From: Candidatus Krumholzibacteriota bacterium
GTDB taxonomy: Bacteria > Krumholzibacteriota > Krumholzibacteriia > JAJRXK01
NCBI GenBank assembly: GCA_024276305.1
Contig: JAJRXK010000028.1
Span: 1 to 49,493, forward strand
Length of the DNA: 49,493 nucleotides
Reading direction: 5' to 3'
Below are positions 1 through 8,097 of this stretch, in pieces. The translations under genes and the position numbers were made by a program. Under the pieces are notes generated by a model. It saw only the letters and a list, made by a program, of their open reading frames with translations. It had not been told where the DNA came from and made no database searches. Position 1 is the first letter of the stretch. Every line of letters begins with the position of its first letter.

Positions 1-587
1 ACCATCATGTCCTCGGCAAACGATTTGCCGTCCACGAACAGAGACACCAAATCCAGCTCCGATAGGTCGCGCTCGCTGAGCTCCTTCAGCCGCTTCGCGC
101 TCTCCTCTTTGAACCGTCGTGATACCGTCGAGCTCGACAACCCGATCGCCCCAGGCACCGCGTCGGCGGCCGCCTCGTAGTCGCGGCAGGAGATCCCACC
201 CAACACCCGACGAAAAAGCACTTCGTTGAGATGGCCATGGTCCTGAAACGATCGGTAGCTCGAGAGGGCAACCTCCCCCTCTGGGCCGCGCACGCGGGCC
301 ACGTCGATGCCCACCCGTTGACCGGCCAGCTTCACAGATCCAGGGTTCCGGCCGTGTCGCCGGTACTGGGTCTCGTGGTCCTTGCGGGCGTAACGCTCTC
401 CGGCCAGAGACACCACCTCACGATCAATCTCCTCGTGGACGTGGAGAAGCCCGATGCCCACCAGCGTGCGAATCGCCTCCACCCGTCCAGCCATCTCCAT
501 CACCTCGAAATCCTCTCGGTTCATTGACTTGCTCCGACTCAGAACCTTCTGCTTGCGTCCGGAGCGTACTACTTGAATACTCGCCAT
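1..587 (-). CDS. IS256-family transposase, N-terminal part (runs off window)
   Basis: This frame is open from an ATG at 587 to the left edge with no stop, so the C-terminal part, including the later catalytic acidic residues, lies outside the window. The start follows a good AAGGAGA ribosome site. The protein reads as a Mutator/IS256-type DDE transposase: an N-terminal segment with YRRHGRNPGSVKLAGQRV, a helix-turn-helix-like GLSSSTVSRRFKEESAKRL near residue 150, and LVSLFVDGKSF, which leads into the first catalytic Asp region of the family. Such enzymes cut and join the terminal repeats of their own element. No frameshift is visible in the part present, so the element may be intact beyond the edge. 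It sits beside a broken metallopeptidase and an IS3 remnant, which marks this end as an insertion hot spot. The family call is firm; activity cannot be judged. Confidence 0.85.
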   Translation of the reverse strand, partial: MASIQVVRSGRKQKVLSRSKSMNREDFEVMEMAGRVEAIRTLVGIGLLHVHEEIDREVVSLAGERYARKDHETQYRRHGRNPGSVKLAGQRVGIDVARVRGPEGEVALSSYRSFQDHGHLNEVLFRRVLGGISCRDYEAAADAVPGAIGLSSSTVSRRFKEESAKRLKELSERDLSELDLVSLFVDGKSFAEDMM

Positions 588-601
588 CGGCGGTCTCCTT
601 G

Positions 602-642
602 ATCTGGTGGATGTTGTTGTTGCACATCCACTTCTACCAGAT
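602..642. repeat. stem-loop just upstream of the IS256 transposase
   Basis: ATCTGGT at 602-608 pairs with ACCAGAT at 636-642, and GGATGT at 609-614 pairs with ACATCC at 624-629, leaving a small internal bulge and a GT-rich loop. The structure lies between the transposase start and the likely outer end of the element. Hairpins in this position can block read-through transcription from outside an insertion sequence; that role is inferred. The true terminal inverted repeat cannot be set without the other end of the element. Confidence 0.45.
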
Positions 643-676
643 TTCGGAGCCGCCTCCTATTTCAACTAAACTTGGC

Positions 677-1051
677 ACATCCTCCGGCGCCTGCTGCGTT
701 TATGTAAAAAGCGACTTAGTGCCACTTGATTTTCGAGACGATGTCGCCGTTGCTGTGGGATGGTGGCAGGCGAAGCTGGCCAGCACACATCCGACGGTCA
801 AGATAGAGAACACTGACGAACCGCCCCCGTTTGCACACCAAATCACTGTTCTTCAGACGAAGGACTTCGGTGACCCCACGGCTCCAGGAACCCATACACT
901 GGCAGAGACGCAAACCGCTCATGTGGGGTGCAGCATGGCCAGTAATCTCGACCTTGTCTTGAATATGAACTCCAATATGAGTTGGTACCACGGAAGCGAC
1001 GATAGTAGCATACCGAGTGGTAGTTTTGACGCAAAGACGATAATTGCGTAA
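677..1051 (+). pseudogene. truncated matrixin-like zinc metallopeptidase fragment
   Basis: The forward frame ending in TAA at 1049-1051 contains peptides typical of bacterial matrixin-like secreted peptidases: a VYVKSDLVP strand, a Trp-containing helix (VGWWQAKL), HTLAETQT, then LDLVLNMNSNMSWYHG and SFDAKTIIA. In that family the last segment runs straight into the zinc-binding HExxHxxGxxH motif. Here the frame stops right at that point, next to the IS3-type remnant. The left side is lost toward the IS256 element. I infer a gene cut on both sides by insertion sequences. Base composition is more AT-rich than the neighbouring genes. The assignment rests on motif memory, not on an alignment, and no catalytic residue survives. 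Confidence 0.42.
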
Positions 1052-1121
1052 GCTTCCCCTGATCTGAGACAGGTCAAGAGTAGAGCGTTCAGGCATACTA
1101 CCCAGCAGCCAGGAGGCTCAG

Positions 1122-1356
1122 ATGAAGCGATCGAAGTTCACGGAGGAACGAATCGTCCGGATCCTGAAGGAGTCCAACGCGGGCGGTACGGTCAAGGACC
1201 TGTGCCGTCGCCACGGCCACTTTCTACCAGTGGAAGTCGAAGTACGGCGGCCTGGAGGCTTCGGACCTGCGAAAGCTCGAGGAACTCGAGCGCGAGAACA
1301 GTCGGCTCGAGAAGATGTACGCCGACCTCTCGCTCGAGAACCGCGCGCTGAAGGAC
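1122..1356 (+). pseudogene. IS3-family OrfA transposase remnant, frameshifted and truncated
   Basis: The gene opens with ATG after an AGGAGG ribosome site, and its first 32 residues (MKRSKFTEERIVRILKESN, then TVKDLCRRHG) are the helix-turn-helix start of an IS3/IS911-type OrfA. After about 1215 the reading continues one frame over as TFYQWKSKYGG, then EELERENSRLEKMYADLSL and ENRALKD, the leucine-zipper part. The jump fits loss of about 11 bases between two GGC copies, where ISEA would be expected. The homology stops near 1356, before the usual end of OrfA, and no OrfB (the DDE part) follows. The element is dead. It probably interrupted the metallopeptidase fragment to its left. Confidence 0.8.
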
Positions 1357-1396
1357 GAGGGAATGGAGCATCGCTACATCCGAAATGAGACGCGGA

Positions 1397-2311
1397 CTAT
1401 TTCAACATCAGCACCGCCACCCCTCCCACCGCGATCAACGCGCCAGCGGTTTCGGTCTTGGTGGGAGCATCGTGTTGGAGCAATGCACCGAGAGGCAGAA
1501 GCCACACCGGAGAGAGGGCGAGCAAAGTGAGTACGATTCCAGTGGGGGCGTGCTGCAGACCATAGATCATGAGCCATACGCCGATGAAGGGACCCAGAAT
1601 GCTTCCGGCAACGACTCTCCAGAGCACCTTGCGGACGACCAGACCACGGATCCATGCCCCGAGTTCGCCACGGGCCAGGGCATAGAGAGTGAGGGCCACC
1701 GCGCCCGCCGCAACTCGGACCTCGGTGGCGGCGAAGGCGTCCACTCCTTCGAGCACCGCCTTGGCCGAGAGCGCCCCGGAGGCCTGGCACACCGCTGCGC
1801 CGAAACTCATGGCGGTCCCTAGCCACATGCGACCGTGGCCGGATCGCGGAATGGCGCGCATGCCGGCATGGATGACGAGGGCGGTTCCGCTCAGAGCCAG
1901 GCCCATTCCCACGAAGTCGAAGAGTCCCAACTTCTCGCCCAACAACAGCCAGGCCCACCACACGCCCAACAGAGGATTCAGTCCCATCACCAAGAGAGCT
2001 CGGCGCGTACCGATGTACTGATAGCCGGTGTAGAGCAGGGAATCCCCCACGGCGAAGCCGAGCAGACCGCTCAGACCCAACATCCCGGCTCGGTACCATC
2101 CCAAGGAGGTGTCGAAGGGAATGCCATCTCTCCCCAGCATCACCAGAGCAAAGAGGATGGTTGCCGCGGAGGTCTTGAAGAGATTGGTCGCAACCGGCGA
2201 AACATTGCGTCCGGCGGCGGCAAAGAGGATCGACGTGAGAGCCCAGATGAATCCGGTGGTCAGAGCCGCGAGCTCGCCTGCGGGCAGATGACCCGAGATC
2301 GTCCCAGCCAC
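1397..2311 (-). CDS. EamA/DMT-family membrane transporter
   Basis: A 304-residue integral membrane protein with about ten hydrophobic helices arranged as two EamA repeats (residues about 5-140 and 155-300). Characteristic segments are GFIWALTSILFA at the start, GDSLLYTGYQYIG before helix 4, and PLLGVWWAWLLLGEKL at the end of the first repeat. The family exports or takes up metabolites such as amino acids or nucleotide-sugars; the substrate cannot be read from sequence. I place the start at a GTG that shares one base with the TAG of the upstream aldehyde dehydrogenase. The two genes are therefore tightly coupled and likely co-transcribed. The 3' end abuts the IS3 remnant but the protein looks complete. 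Confidence 0.85.
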   Translation of the reverse strand: MAGTISGHLPAGELAALTTGFIWALTSILFAAAGRNVSPVATNLFKTSAATILFALVMLGRDGIPFDTSLGWYRAGMLGLSGLLGFAVGDSLLYTGYQYIGTRRALLVMGLNPLLGVWWAWLLLGEKLGLFDFVGMGLALSGTALVIHAGMRAIPRSGHGRMWLGTAMSFGAAVCQASGALSAKAVLEGVDAFAATEVRVAAGAVALTLYALARGELGAWIRGLVVRKVLWRVVAGSILGPFIGVWLMIYGLQHAPTGIVLTLLALSPVWLLPLGALLQHDAPTKTETAGALIAVGGVAVLMLK

Positions 2312-3762
2312 TAGGGCCGATCCTCGGCGTCTCGGATCACCAGGAGTCGCAGCTCGGTCATGTCCTCCATGGCGTAGCGGATCCCTTCCCGTCCGAGACC
2401 GCTGTTCTTGACGCCGCCGTAGGGCATGTGATCCACCCTCCAGCTGGGAACATCGCCGATGATCACTCCTCCCACCTCCAACCGATCCCAAGCCCGCTGT
2501 GCTTTGTAGAGATCGCGAGTGAAGACTCCGGCCTGCAATCCGTACTGACTGCGGTTGACCTCGTCGAGGGCCTGGTCGAAGTCCTGGAAGCGAGAAAGAA
2601 CCGCGACCGGCCCGAAAGCCTCTTGGGCACACAAGGGCAATTCGGGGGGAACTCCTTCCAAGAGTGTCGCTTCGAGCATGGCCCCATCGCGGTGGCCTCC
2701 ACAGAGGAGCTTCCCTCCGGCCGCGACGGCCTCGGTGATCCACGACTCGAGCCTCTGCGCCTCGGCCTCACTGATCATGGGACCGAGGAAGGTGTCCTCG
2801 TGCTTGGGATCTCCGGCGACCAGCTCCTGGGTTGCTCTCAGCAGCTGCCCGCGGAAGTCCTCGTAGACCCTTTCGTGGACGAGGATCCGCTGCACGCTGA
2901 TGCAGCTCTGGCCGGATTGGTAGAAGGCTCCAATGATGATGCGGCGGACGGCGTCGTCCAGGTCGGCATCCTCGTCGACCACGCAGGCCGCATTGCCTCC
3001 GAGCTCGAGGACCACGCGCTTGCGCCCGGCACGAGCCTTCAGATCCCACCCCGAAGATGGCGATCCGGTGAAACTCAACAACTTGAGTCGATCATCCTCG
3101 GTGAAGAGCCGCGCTCCCTCCCGCCGGCAGGGAAGGACGGAAAGGGCGCCCTCGGGCAAGCCGCTTTCGGCCAGAATCTCGCCGATGATCAACGCCCCCA
3201 CCGGAGTGCGGCTGGAGGGCTTGAGCACGAAAGGACAGCCCACCGCCAGGGCCGGGGCCACCTTGTGCGCCACCAGGTTGAGGGGGAAGTTGAAGGGAGC
3301 AATGAGCGAAACCGGCCCTATGGGCACTCTCCGCGTCATTCCCCGGTAGCCGTGAGCGCGGGGGGAGATCTCCAATTCGAGGACCTCGCCCCCGATCCGC
3401 ACCGATTCCTCCGCCGCGATCCGGAACGTATCAATCAGACGTGATACTTCGCCTCGTGCATCTCGGATGGGTTTGCCCGCCTCGATGCAAAGCCCCCGGG
3501 CGAGCTCCTCGCGCCGCTCCTCGAAGCGTCTCACGCAGTGATCGAGAATCCTCTGCCGTTCATAGGCCGGCAAGGAGGCCATGGCCTCAGCGGCGGCGGC
3601 GGCGGCGGCGATCCCCCGATCGATGGTCGACTCATCGGCGAGGGGCACGCGGCAGGCCACTTCCCCGGAATACTTGTCGCAGACCTCGAGGGCGAGGTTC
3701 GGCGTCTCGGCACGACCCGCGACCCACAGAGGGTAGTGGTCTCGAAAAACTGCGGATTCCAT
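2311..3762 (-). CDS. NAD(P)-dependent aldehyde dehydrogenase
   Basis: A 483-residue cytoplasmic enzyme of the ALDH superfamily, which oxidises an aldehyde to the acid with NAD(P)+. The oxyanion-hole Asn is in APFNFP (about N158), the cofactor-binding Lys in LKPSSRTP (K181), the general-base Glu in ELGGNA (E253) and the nucleophile Cys in GQSCISVQR (C287). The C-terminal PYGGVKNSGLGREG is also typical. The GQSCISVQR form occurs in the branch that includes lactaldehyde-like and non-phosphorylating glyceraldehyde-3-phosphate dehydrogenases, but the substrate is not settled. The start ATGGAATCC is preferred over an ATG nine codons upstream because GGAGG lies ten bases before it. It is coupled to the EamA transporter and divergent from pntAA. 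Confidence 0.92.
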   Translation of the reverse strand: MESAVFRDHYPLWVAGRAETPNLALEVCDKYSGEVACRVPLADESTIDRGIAAAAAAAEAMASLPAYERQRILDHCVRRFEERREELARGLCIEAGKPIRDARGEVSRLIDTFRIAAEESVRIGGEVLELEISPRAHGYRGMTRRVPIGPVSLIAPFNFPLNLVAHKVAPALAVGCPFVLKPSSRTPVGALIIGEILAESGLPEGALSVLPCRREGARLFTEDDRLKLLSFTGSPSSGWDLKARAGRKRVVLELGGNAACVVDEDADLDDAVRRIIIGAFYQSGQSCISVQRILVHERVYEDFRGQLLRATQELVAGDPKHEDTFLGPMISEAEAQRLESWITEAVAAGGKLLCGGHRDGAMLEATLLEGVPPELPLCAQEAFGPVAVLSRFQDFDQALDEVNRSQYGLQAGVFTRDLYKAQRAWDRLEVGGVIIGDVPSWRVDHMPYGGVKNSGLGREGIRYAMEDMTELRLLVIRDAEDRP

Positions 3763-3945
3763 GGCTCGATGGCCTCCAATCGCCGGCAAGTGCAGCTTTG
3801 GAAGATCACAGGATAGCAGAGGCGACGCCCTGCGATCACAACATCTTATGTGGACGTGTCGATGATACGGACCCTAACTTCTCTTGGCCCGGGCCCCAAC
3901 GCAAGGCCCGACATGGCACGATTCAGCCCGACAGAGGGAGTACCC

Positions 3946-5130
3946 ATGCCGACCGTATTCGTTCCGAAGGAAACGCTCGCGGGTGAGACCCGCGTGGCGG
4001 CCACTCCGGATACCGTAGCGCGATTGGTCAAACACGGGATGACCGTGCAGATCGAATCGGGTGCAGGTACCGGTTCGCAGATCCACGACCAGGACTATGA
4101 GAAGGCCGGCGCCTCGCTCGTCAACGATGCGAGTGCCGCCTATGGGGCGGCCGACCTCATTCTGAAGCTCCACCCTCCGACCGACGCCGAGATCTCGGCC
4201 ATGAGATCGGGATCGATCCTCGTGAGCTTCATCCAGGCCCTCACCGACAAGGCCATCGTCGAAAAGCTTTGCCAACAGGGCGTGACGGTCTTCGCCATGG
4301 AGCTCATCCCGCGCATCACCCGTGCGCAGAAAATGGATGCCCTCAGTTCTCAAGCCAACCTGGCGGGTTACAAGGCCGTGATCATGGCCGCAGACCACCT
4401 GCCTCGCATCTTCCCCATGCTGACCACCGCGGCGGGGACGATCCAACCCGCGCATGTCGTGATCATGGGCGCGGGAGTCGCCGGTCTGCAGGCCATCGCC
4501 ACCGCGAAACGCCTGGGCGCGGTGGTCGAAGTGAGCGACGTGAGGCCCGCGGTCAAGGAACAGGTCGAGAGCCTCGGTGGAAAGTACATCGAAGTGCCCA
4601 CCGACGAAACGGCCGAGGACGAAGGTGGATACGCCAAGGAACAATCGGAAGAGTTCCTGGCCAAACAACGGGAAGTGGTCCGCAAGAAGATCGTCAAGGC
4701 CGACGTGGTCATTACCACCGCGGCCATCCCCGGACGTCCTGCGCCGAAGCTCGTGACCGACGACATGGTCGAGGAAATGCCCATGGGATCGGTGATCGTC
4801 GACCTCGCAGCGGCCACTGGCGGCAACTGTACCTTGACCGAGCGCGGTGAAGTCGTCGTCAAGCACGGCGTCACGATCATCGGCAAGCTCGAGGTTCCGG
4901 CCCTGGTGCCCACCAATGCCACCATGGTCTACGCCAAGAACGTCTTGAACCTCGTCGAGGACCTGATGGACAAAGAGGGCACCCTCCACATCGACCGAAG
5001 CGACGAAGTGGTCGACGGATCATTGGTGTGCCAGAACCAGCAGGTCGTTCACAAGCGCGTCTGCGAGGCGCACGGTTTCACGGCTCCGGCCCCGGCGGCC
5101 GAGGCTCAGACCACTTCCGAGGAGGGGTAG
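3946..5130 (+). CDS. pntAA: Proton-translocating NAD(P) transhydrogenase, alpha subunit part 1
   Basis: The NAD(H)-binding domain I of the membrane transhydrogenase, 394 residues and cytoplasmic. The enzyme uses the proton gradient to reduce NADP+ with NADH, supplying NADPH. The start MPTVFVPKET has GAGGGAG upstream; an earlier in-frame ATG is unlikely. The alanine-dehydrogenase-like first half contains the RAQKMDALSSQANLAGYKAV loop region. The second half has the Rossmann motif GAGVAGLQAIATAKRLGA and the mobile-loop region near LVTDDMVEEMPMGSVIVDL. The alpha subunit is split in two as in Rhodospirillum rubrum, rather than fused as in E. coli. It is the first gene of a three-gene operon with three-base gaps, strongly suggesting fixed stoichiometry. 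The Ala/Pro-rich tail (residues about 380-390) looks like a linker to the membrane part. Confidence 0.95.
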   Translation: MPTVFVPKETLAGETRVAATPDTVARLVKHGMTVQIESGAGTGSQIHDQDYEKAGASLVNDASAAYGAADLILKLHPPTDAEISAMRSGSILVSFIQALTDKAIVEKLCQQGVTVFAMELIPRITRAQKMDALSSQANLAGYKAVIMAADHLPRIFPMLTTAAGTIQPAHVVIMGAGVAGLQAIATAKRLGAVVEVSDVRPAVKEQVESLGGKYIEVPTDETAEDEGGYAKEQSEEFLAKQREVVRKKIVKADVVITTAAIPGRPAPKLVTDDMVEEMPMGSVIVDLAAATGGNCTLTERGEVVVKHGVTIIGKLEVPALVPTNATMVYAKNVLNLVEDLMDKEGTLHIDRSDEVVDGSLVCQNQQVVHKRVCEAHGFTAPAPAAEAQTTSEEG

Positions 5131-5133
5131 TCG

Positions 5134-5451
5134 ATGGATGTCCAACAGGCCATGCAGTCGCTGAACATCTTCGCGCCGCTCATGATCGGCCTCTACGTCT
5201 TCGTGCTGGCGATCTTCCTGGGCTTCGAGCTCATCACGAAGGTCCCTCCCACGTTGCACACGCCGCTCATGTCCGGAGCGAACGCCATCAGCGGAATCAC
5301 CATCGTGGGCGCACTCTACTGCGCCAAGACGGACTATCCCCTGCTGGCGAACATACTCGGAGCGGTGGCCATCGCCTTCGCAATGATCAATGTGGTCGGC
5401 GGATTCGCGGTCACCCGACGCATGCTCCAGATGTTCGGGAGGAAGAAGTAA
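5134..5451 (+). CDS. pntAB: Proton-translocating NAD(P) transhydrogenase, alpha subunit part 2
   Basis: A 105-residue membrane protein with about three to four helices (LMIGLYVFVLAIFLGFELI; HTPLMSGANAISGITIVGAL; LLANILGAVAIAFAMINVVG). It forms part of domain II, the proton channel. The segment VPPTLHTPLMSGANAISG is the family signature and is nearly invariant. In the split-alpha arrangement this protein links the NAD-binding PntAA to the beta subunit in the membrane. It begins three bases after the pntAA stop and ends three bases before pntB. Its length is typical of the stand-alone form. Confidence 0.95.
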   Translation: MDVQQAMQSLNIFAPLMIGLYVFVLAIFLGFELITKVPPTLHTPLMSGANAISGITIVGALYCAKTDYPLLANILGAVAIAFAMINVVGGFAVTRRMLQMFGRKK

Positions 5452-5454
5452 GCC

Positions 5455-6882
5455 ATGTTCGATATGATCATTCCTCTCCTCTACCTCTTCTCGGCGATCC
5501 TGTTCATTCTCGGGATCCGTCGCCTCTCCAAGGTACGCACCGCGAACTCCGGCAACAGCCTGGCCGCCGCGGGCATGGCCGTGGCCATCGTGGTCACCAT
5601 GGCCATCGTCAGCGGCGGGGCCGCGTGGCCCTACATCATCGGCGGCATGATCGTCGGGAGCATCATCGGGATGGTCTCTGCGAATCGGGTGGAGATGACG
5701 CAGATGCCCGAGATGGTCGCCCTCTTCAACGGCTTCGGTGGAGGCGCCTCGGCCCTGGTGTCCTTGGCCCTCTTCTTCGCCGCCTTCGACGGACACAAGA
5801 GCGGAGACTTCCTGATGACCGACTTTGCGGACATCGGAACGGTGTCCTCGGGAATCAGCGCCATCCTCGGCTTGGTGGTGGGAGCGATCACCTTCAGCGG
5901 TAGCATGATCGCCTTCCTCAAACTCAACGGCACGATCAAGGGCAACGCCTTTCAGTTCCCGGGCCGCAATGCATTCAATGCGCTCCTGACGGTCGGACCG
6001 ATCGTCGCGGGGATCATCCTCTGCGTGACCCCCATGCCCTTCGCAACCGCGATGACCATCATGTTGGCGATCGCGGCCGCAACGCTGATCGTGGGGGTGA
6101 CCGCGACCCTGCCCATCGGGGGCGCGGACATGCCGGTGGTGATCTCGCTGCTCAACTCCCTCTCGGGCGTTGCCGCCGCCATGGCCGGCTTCGCGGTGAA
6201 GAACCCGGTGCTCATCATCGCCGGTTCCCTGGTCGGTGCCTCGGGCTTGATCCTCACCATGATCATGTGCAAGTCCATGAATCGCACCCTGGGCGGAGTC
6301 CTCTTCAAGAGCTTCGGCAGTACGAGCTCGAGCAACGATGGCTATACCAACATCACCGAGTCCTCGCCCGAAGAACTCGCGATGCTCCTCGAGGACGCAG
6401 AGCGCGTGGTCTTCGTGCCGGGCTACGGTCTCGCGGTGGCGCAGGCCCAGCACGCGACCCGTGAGCTGGCCGACCTGCTGCAGGCCAACGGCACCGAAGT
6501 TCGCTACGCCATCCATCCGGTGGCGGGCCGGATGCCCGGACACATGAACGTCCTGCTGGCCGAAGCGGATGTGCCCTACGAACAGCTCATCGAGATGGAT
6601 GAAATCAATTCGGAATTCAAGACCACGGATATCTCGATCGTGCTCGGAGCCAACGACGTGATCAATCCCGCTGCGATCAACGACGAGAGCAGTCCGATCT
6701 ACGGAATGCCGATTCTGAACGTTCACGAGTCGCGTTCCGTGGTCGTCGTGAAGCGTTCGTTGAGCCCGGGCTTTGCGGGAATCCCCAACGCACTCTTCGA
6801 CGGCGACAACACCATCATGGTCTTCGGAGACGCGAAAAAGGTGCTCACGGAAACCATTGCGGAGTTCAAGGAAAACCTGTAG
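5455..6882 (+). CDS. pntB: Proton-translocating NAD(P) transhydrogenase, beta subunit
   Basis: A 475-residue beta subunit. The first about 265 residues are eight to nine transmembrane helices of domain II, and the rest is the cytoplasmic NADP(H)-binding domain III. Visible family marks are the channel-region segments GGMIVGSIIGMVSANRVEMT and GFGGGASALVSLALFF, and in domain III VFVPGYGLAVAQAQHATREL, the inverted NADP-binding fold start, followed by HPVAGRMPGHMNVLLAEA and GANDVINPAA. It couples hydride transfer between PntAA and this subunit to proton movement. The gene ends the operon and is followed by a hairpin terminator at 6936. Confidence 0.95.
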   Translation: MFDMIIPLLYLFSAILFILGIRRLSKVRTANSGNSLAAAGMAVAIVVTMAIVSGGAAWPYIIGGMIVGSIIGMVSANRVEMTQMPEMVALFNGFGGGASALVSLALFFAAFDGHKSGDFLMTDFADIGTVSSGISAILGLVVGAITFSGSMIAFLKLNGTIKGNAFQFPGRNAFNALLTVGPIVAGIILCVTPMPFATAMTIMLAIAAATLIVGVTATLPIGGADMPVVISLLNSLSGVAAAMAGFAVKNPVLIIAGSLVGASGLILTMIMCKSMNRTLGGVLFKSFGSTSSSNDGYTNITESSPEELAMLLEDAERVVFVPGYGLAVAQAQHATRELADLLQANGTEVRYAIHPVAGRMPGHMNVLLAEADVPYEQLIEMDEINSEFKTTDISIVLGANDVINPAAINDESSPIYGMPILNVHESRSVVVVKRSLSPGFAGIPNALFDGDNTIMVFGDAKKVLTETIAEFKENL

Positions 6883-6935
6883 ACCTTGCCCACATTGTCC
6901 TCACGAGCAAGGGATGTGGGGTGGAGTGGACAAGA

Positions 6936-6969
6936 GAAGAGGCCCTCGCCGGTAGGTGAGGGCCTCTTC
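6936..6969 (+). terminator. hairpin terminator after pntB
   Basis: GAAGAGGCCCTC at 6936-6947 pairs perfectly with GAGGGCCTCTTC at 6958-6969 across a ten-base loop. The 12-bp stem is very stable. There is no long T-run after it, so termination may be partial or factor-aided. It separates the pnt operon from the hemerythrin gene. Confidence 0.7.
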
Positions 6970-7090
6970 CTGTGCCCCCACCACGCATTTCCCTAAAGTC
7001 CTCGGCTCCCCTGACGATACCTACCTCAGGCAGGCCCTCTCGAGATCCGAGCAGGGCCCCAGATCTTCACCGTTCGACACGGAGCGAAGC

Positions 7091-7540
7091 GTGGAAGCGA
7101 TCGACTTCACCGACGCATTGCGAACCGGGATCGAAGAGATCGACTCCCAACACGAGGTCCTCATCGACATCCACAACGAGTTGGTGGAGGCCATGCAGAA
7201 AAACCACGGAAACCGCGTGATGAACGAGATCCTGGCGCGCCTCTTCCAGTATTCGAAGGAGCACTTCCAGGACGAAGAGGCCCTGCTGGAGGCCCATCAC
7301 TACCCGGAGCTCCAGAAGCATCGCCAGCGCCACCTCGATCTGGTGAAGTCCATCCGTCGGTACATTTTCCGCCACACCCGGTCCGGCGAGCGAATCACCC
7401 ACGAGATGGTAGATTTCATCGGCAAGTGGATCACCGATCACATCATGGTCGAGGACATGGCCTACGTGGATTGTGTGTCGGGCCGCATTCCCGCGGACGA
7501 AGCCACCCATCCCGGGTCGGAAGAGCTCGTGCCCTCCTGA
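7091..7540 (+). CDS. Bacteriohemerythrin
   Basis: A 149-residue four-helix-bundle di-iron protein that reversibly binds O2 for storage, delivery or sensing. The expected ligands are all visible: His in EIDSQH (H21), H58 and E62 in EHFQDEE, H77 and H81 in LQKHRQRH, and His plus Asp in WITDHIMVED. The opening IDFTDALRTGIEEIDSQH is the canonical start. I place the start at GTG 7091, six bases after GGAG; an upstream in-frame ATG at 6956 would place the N-terminus inside the terminator hairpin and is unlikely. It lies 30 bases before a SpoIIAA-like gene and may share its transcript. With the ODP-like protein farther on, it is a second di-iron oxygen binder in the window. Confidence 0.92.
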   Translation: MEAIDFTDALRTGIEEIDSQHEVLIDIHNELVEAMQKNHGNRVMNEILARLFQYSKEHFQDEEALLEAHHYPELQKHRQRHLDLVKSIRRYIFRHTRSGERITHEMVDFIGKWITDHIMVEDMAYVDCVSGRIPADEATHPGSEELVPS

Positions 7541-7570
7541 CCCCCCTCGACCCCGGGACGGAGGCTCCCC

Positions 7571-7963
7571 GTGGCCATCCACTGGACCATCGACGAAGAC
7601 CAGGGCCTCTTTGTAGAGGTCTGGGAAGGTCTGGTCACCGCCTGTGATGCCTGCGGAGCGGTCGACAAGGCCGTCCTGGACCCGCGCTACCGAGCGGGAA
7701 TGCGCGGCCTCCTCGACATGCGCCGCGCCCAGATCGGCTTCGGTACGGCCGGGGTGGAACAGATCTTCCGAAAGAAGCGCCAGTACGCGGACCTGCACGT
7801 GGGCTGGCGCTGGGCCTTGGTCGCCACCACGACCTCTCAGATCGCAACCTGCGCCCTCTACGTCAGCATCACGGACCACACCCCCATCGAGATTTCGGCC
7901 TTCGGAGACCTCGATACTGCGCTGCACTGGCTGGGGGCCTACGCCCCAGCCCAGCTCCGCTGA
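7571..7963 (+). CDS. SpoIIAA/STAS-like small protein, function unknown
   Basis: A 130-residue soluble protein starting at GTG after ACGGAGG. It alternates short beta segments and helices: IHWTIDEDQGLFVEVWEGLV, a helix through DACGAVDKAVLD, then MRGLLDMRRAQIGF, the central strand and helix, then RWALVATTTSQIATCALYV and a final helix DLDTALHWLG. The order and the closing DxxxALxWL resemble the SpoIIAA-like fold used by many single-domain bacterial proteins of unknown role. No phosphorylatable Ser in a DSxG motif is seen, so an anti-anti-sigma function is doubtful. It follows the hemerythrin gene closely. A protein of similar layout occurs at 48970. Confidence 0.6.
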   Translation: MAIHWTIDEDQGLFVEVWEGLVTACDACGAVDKAVLDPRYRAGMRGLLDMRRAQIGFGTAGVEQIFRKKRQYADLHVGWRWALVATTTSQIATCALYVSITDHTPIEISAFGDLDTALHWLGAYAPAQLR

Positions 7964-8097
7964 GGATGCGCGACGACCGTCCCCGAGCGAGACCCTGGAT
8001 TTTTTCCTGTCGGCCAGCCCGGTGTGGGCTTAGCTTTGCTGTCCGCGCGTGCTCCGAGAGAGCCCTGAACATTCCTGAAGACGACGCACAAGAGATC

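Noticed and set aside
709-727. The near-palindrome AAGCGACTTAGTGCCACTT as a terminal repeat of the IS256 element
   Set aside because: It falls inside the frame that gives peptidase-like residues (VYVKSDLVP), so it is more likely coding; the true end of the element should lie left of it.
716-1096. A 126-codon minus-strand frame between the two insertion sequences
   Set aside because: No recognisable motif, while the plus strand of the same stretch reads as a metallopeptidase fragment.
5020-6726. A 568-codon His/Asp-rich open frame on the minus strand opposite pntAB and pntB
   Set aside because: The odd His/Asp/Arg composition is what one gets from reading a membrane-protein gene backwards; not a real His-rich protein.
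7091-7963. Hemerythrin and the SpoIIAA-like gene as part of the chemotaxis oxygen-sensing system
   Set aside because: They lie 18 kb or more from the che operon and have no shared signal; only a functional theme links them.
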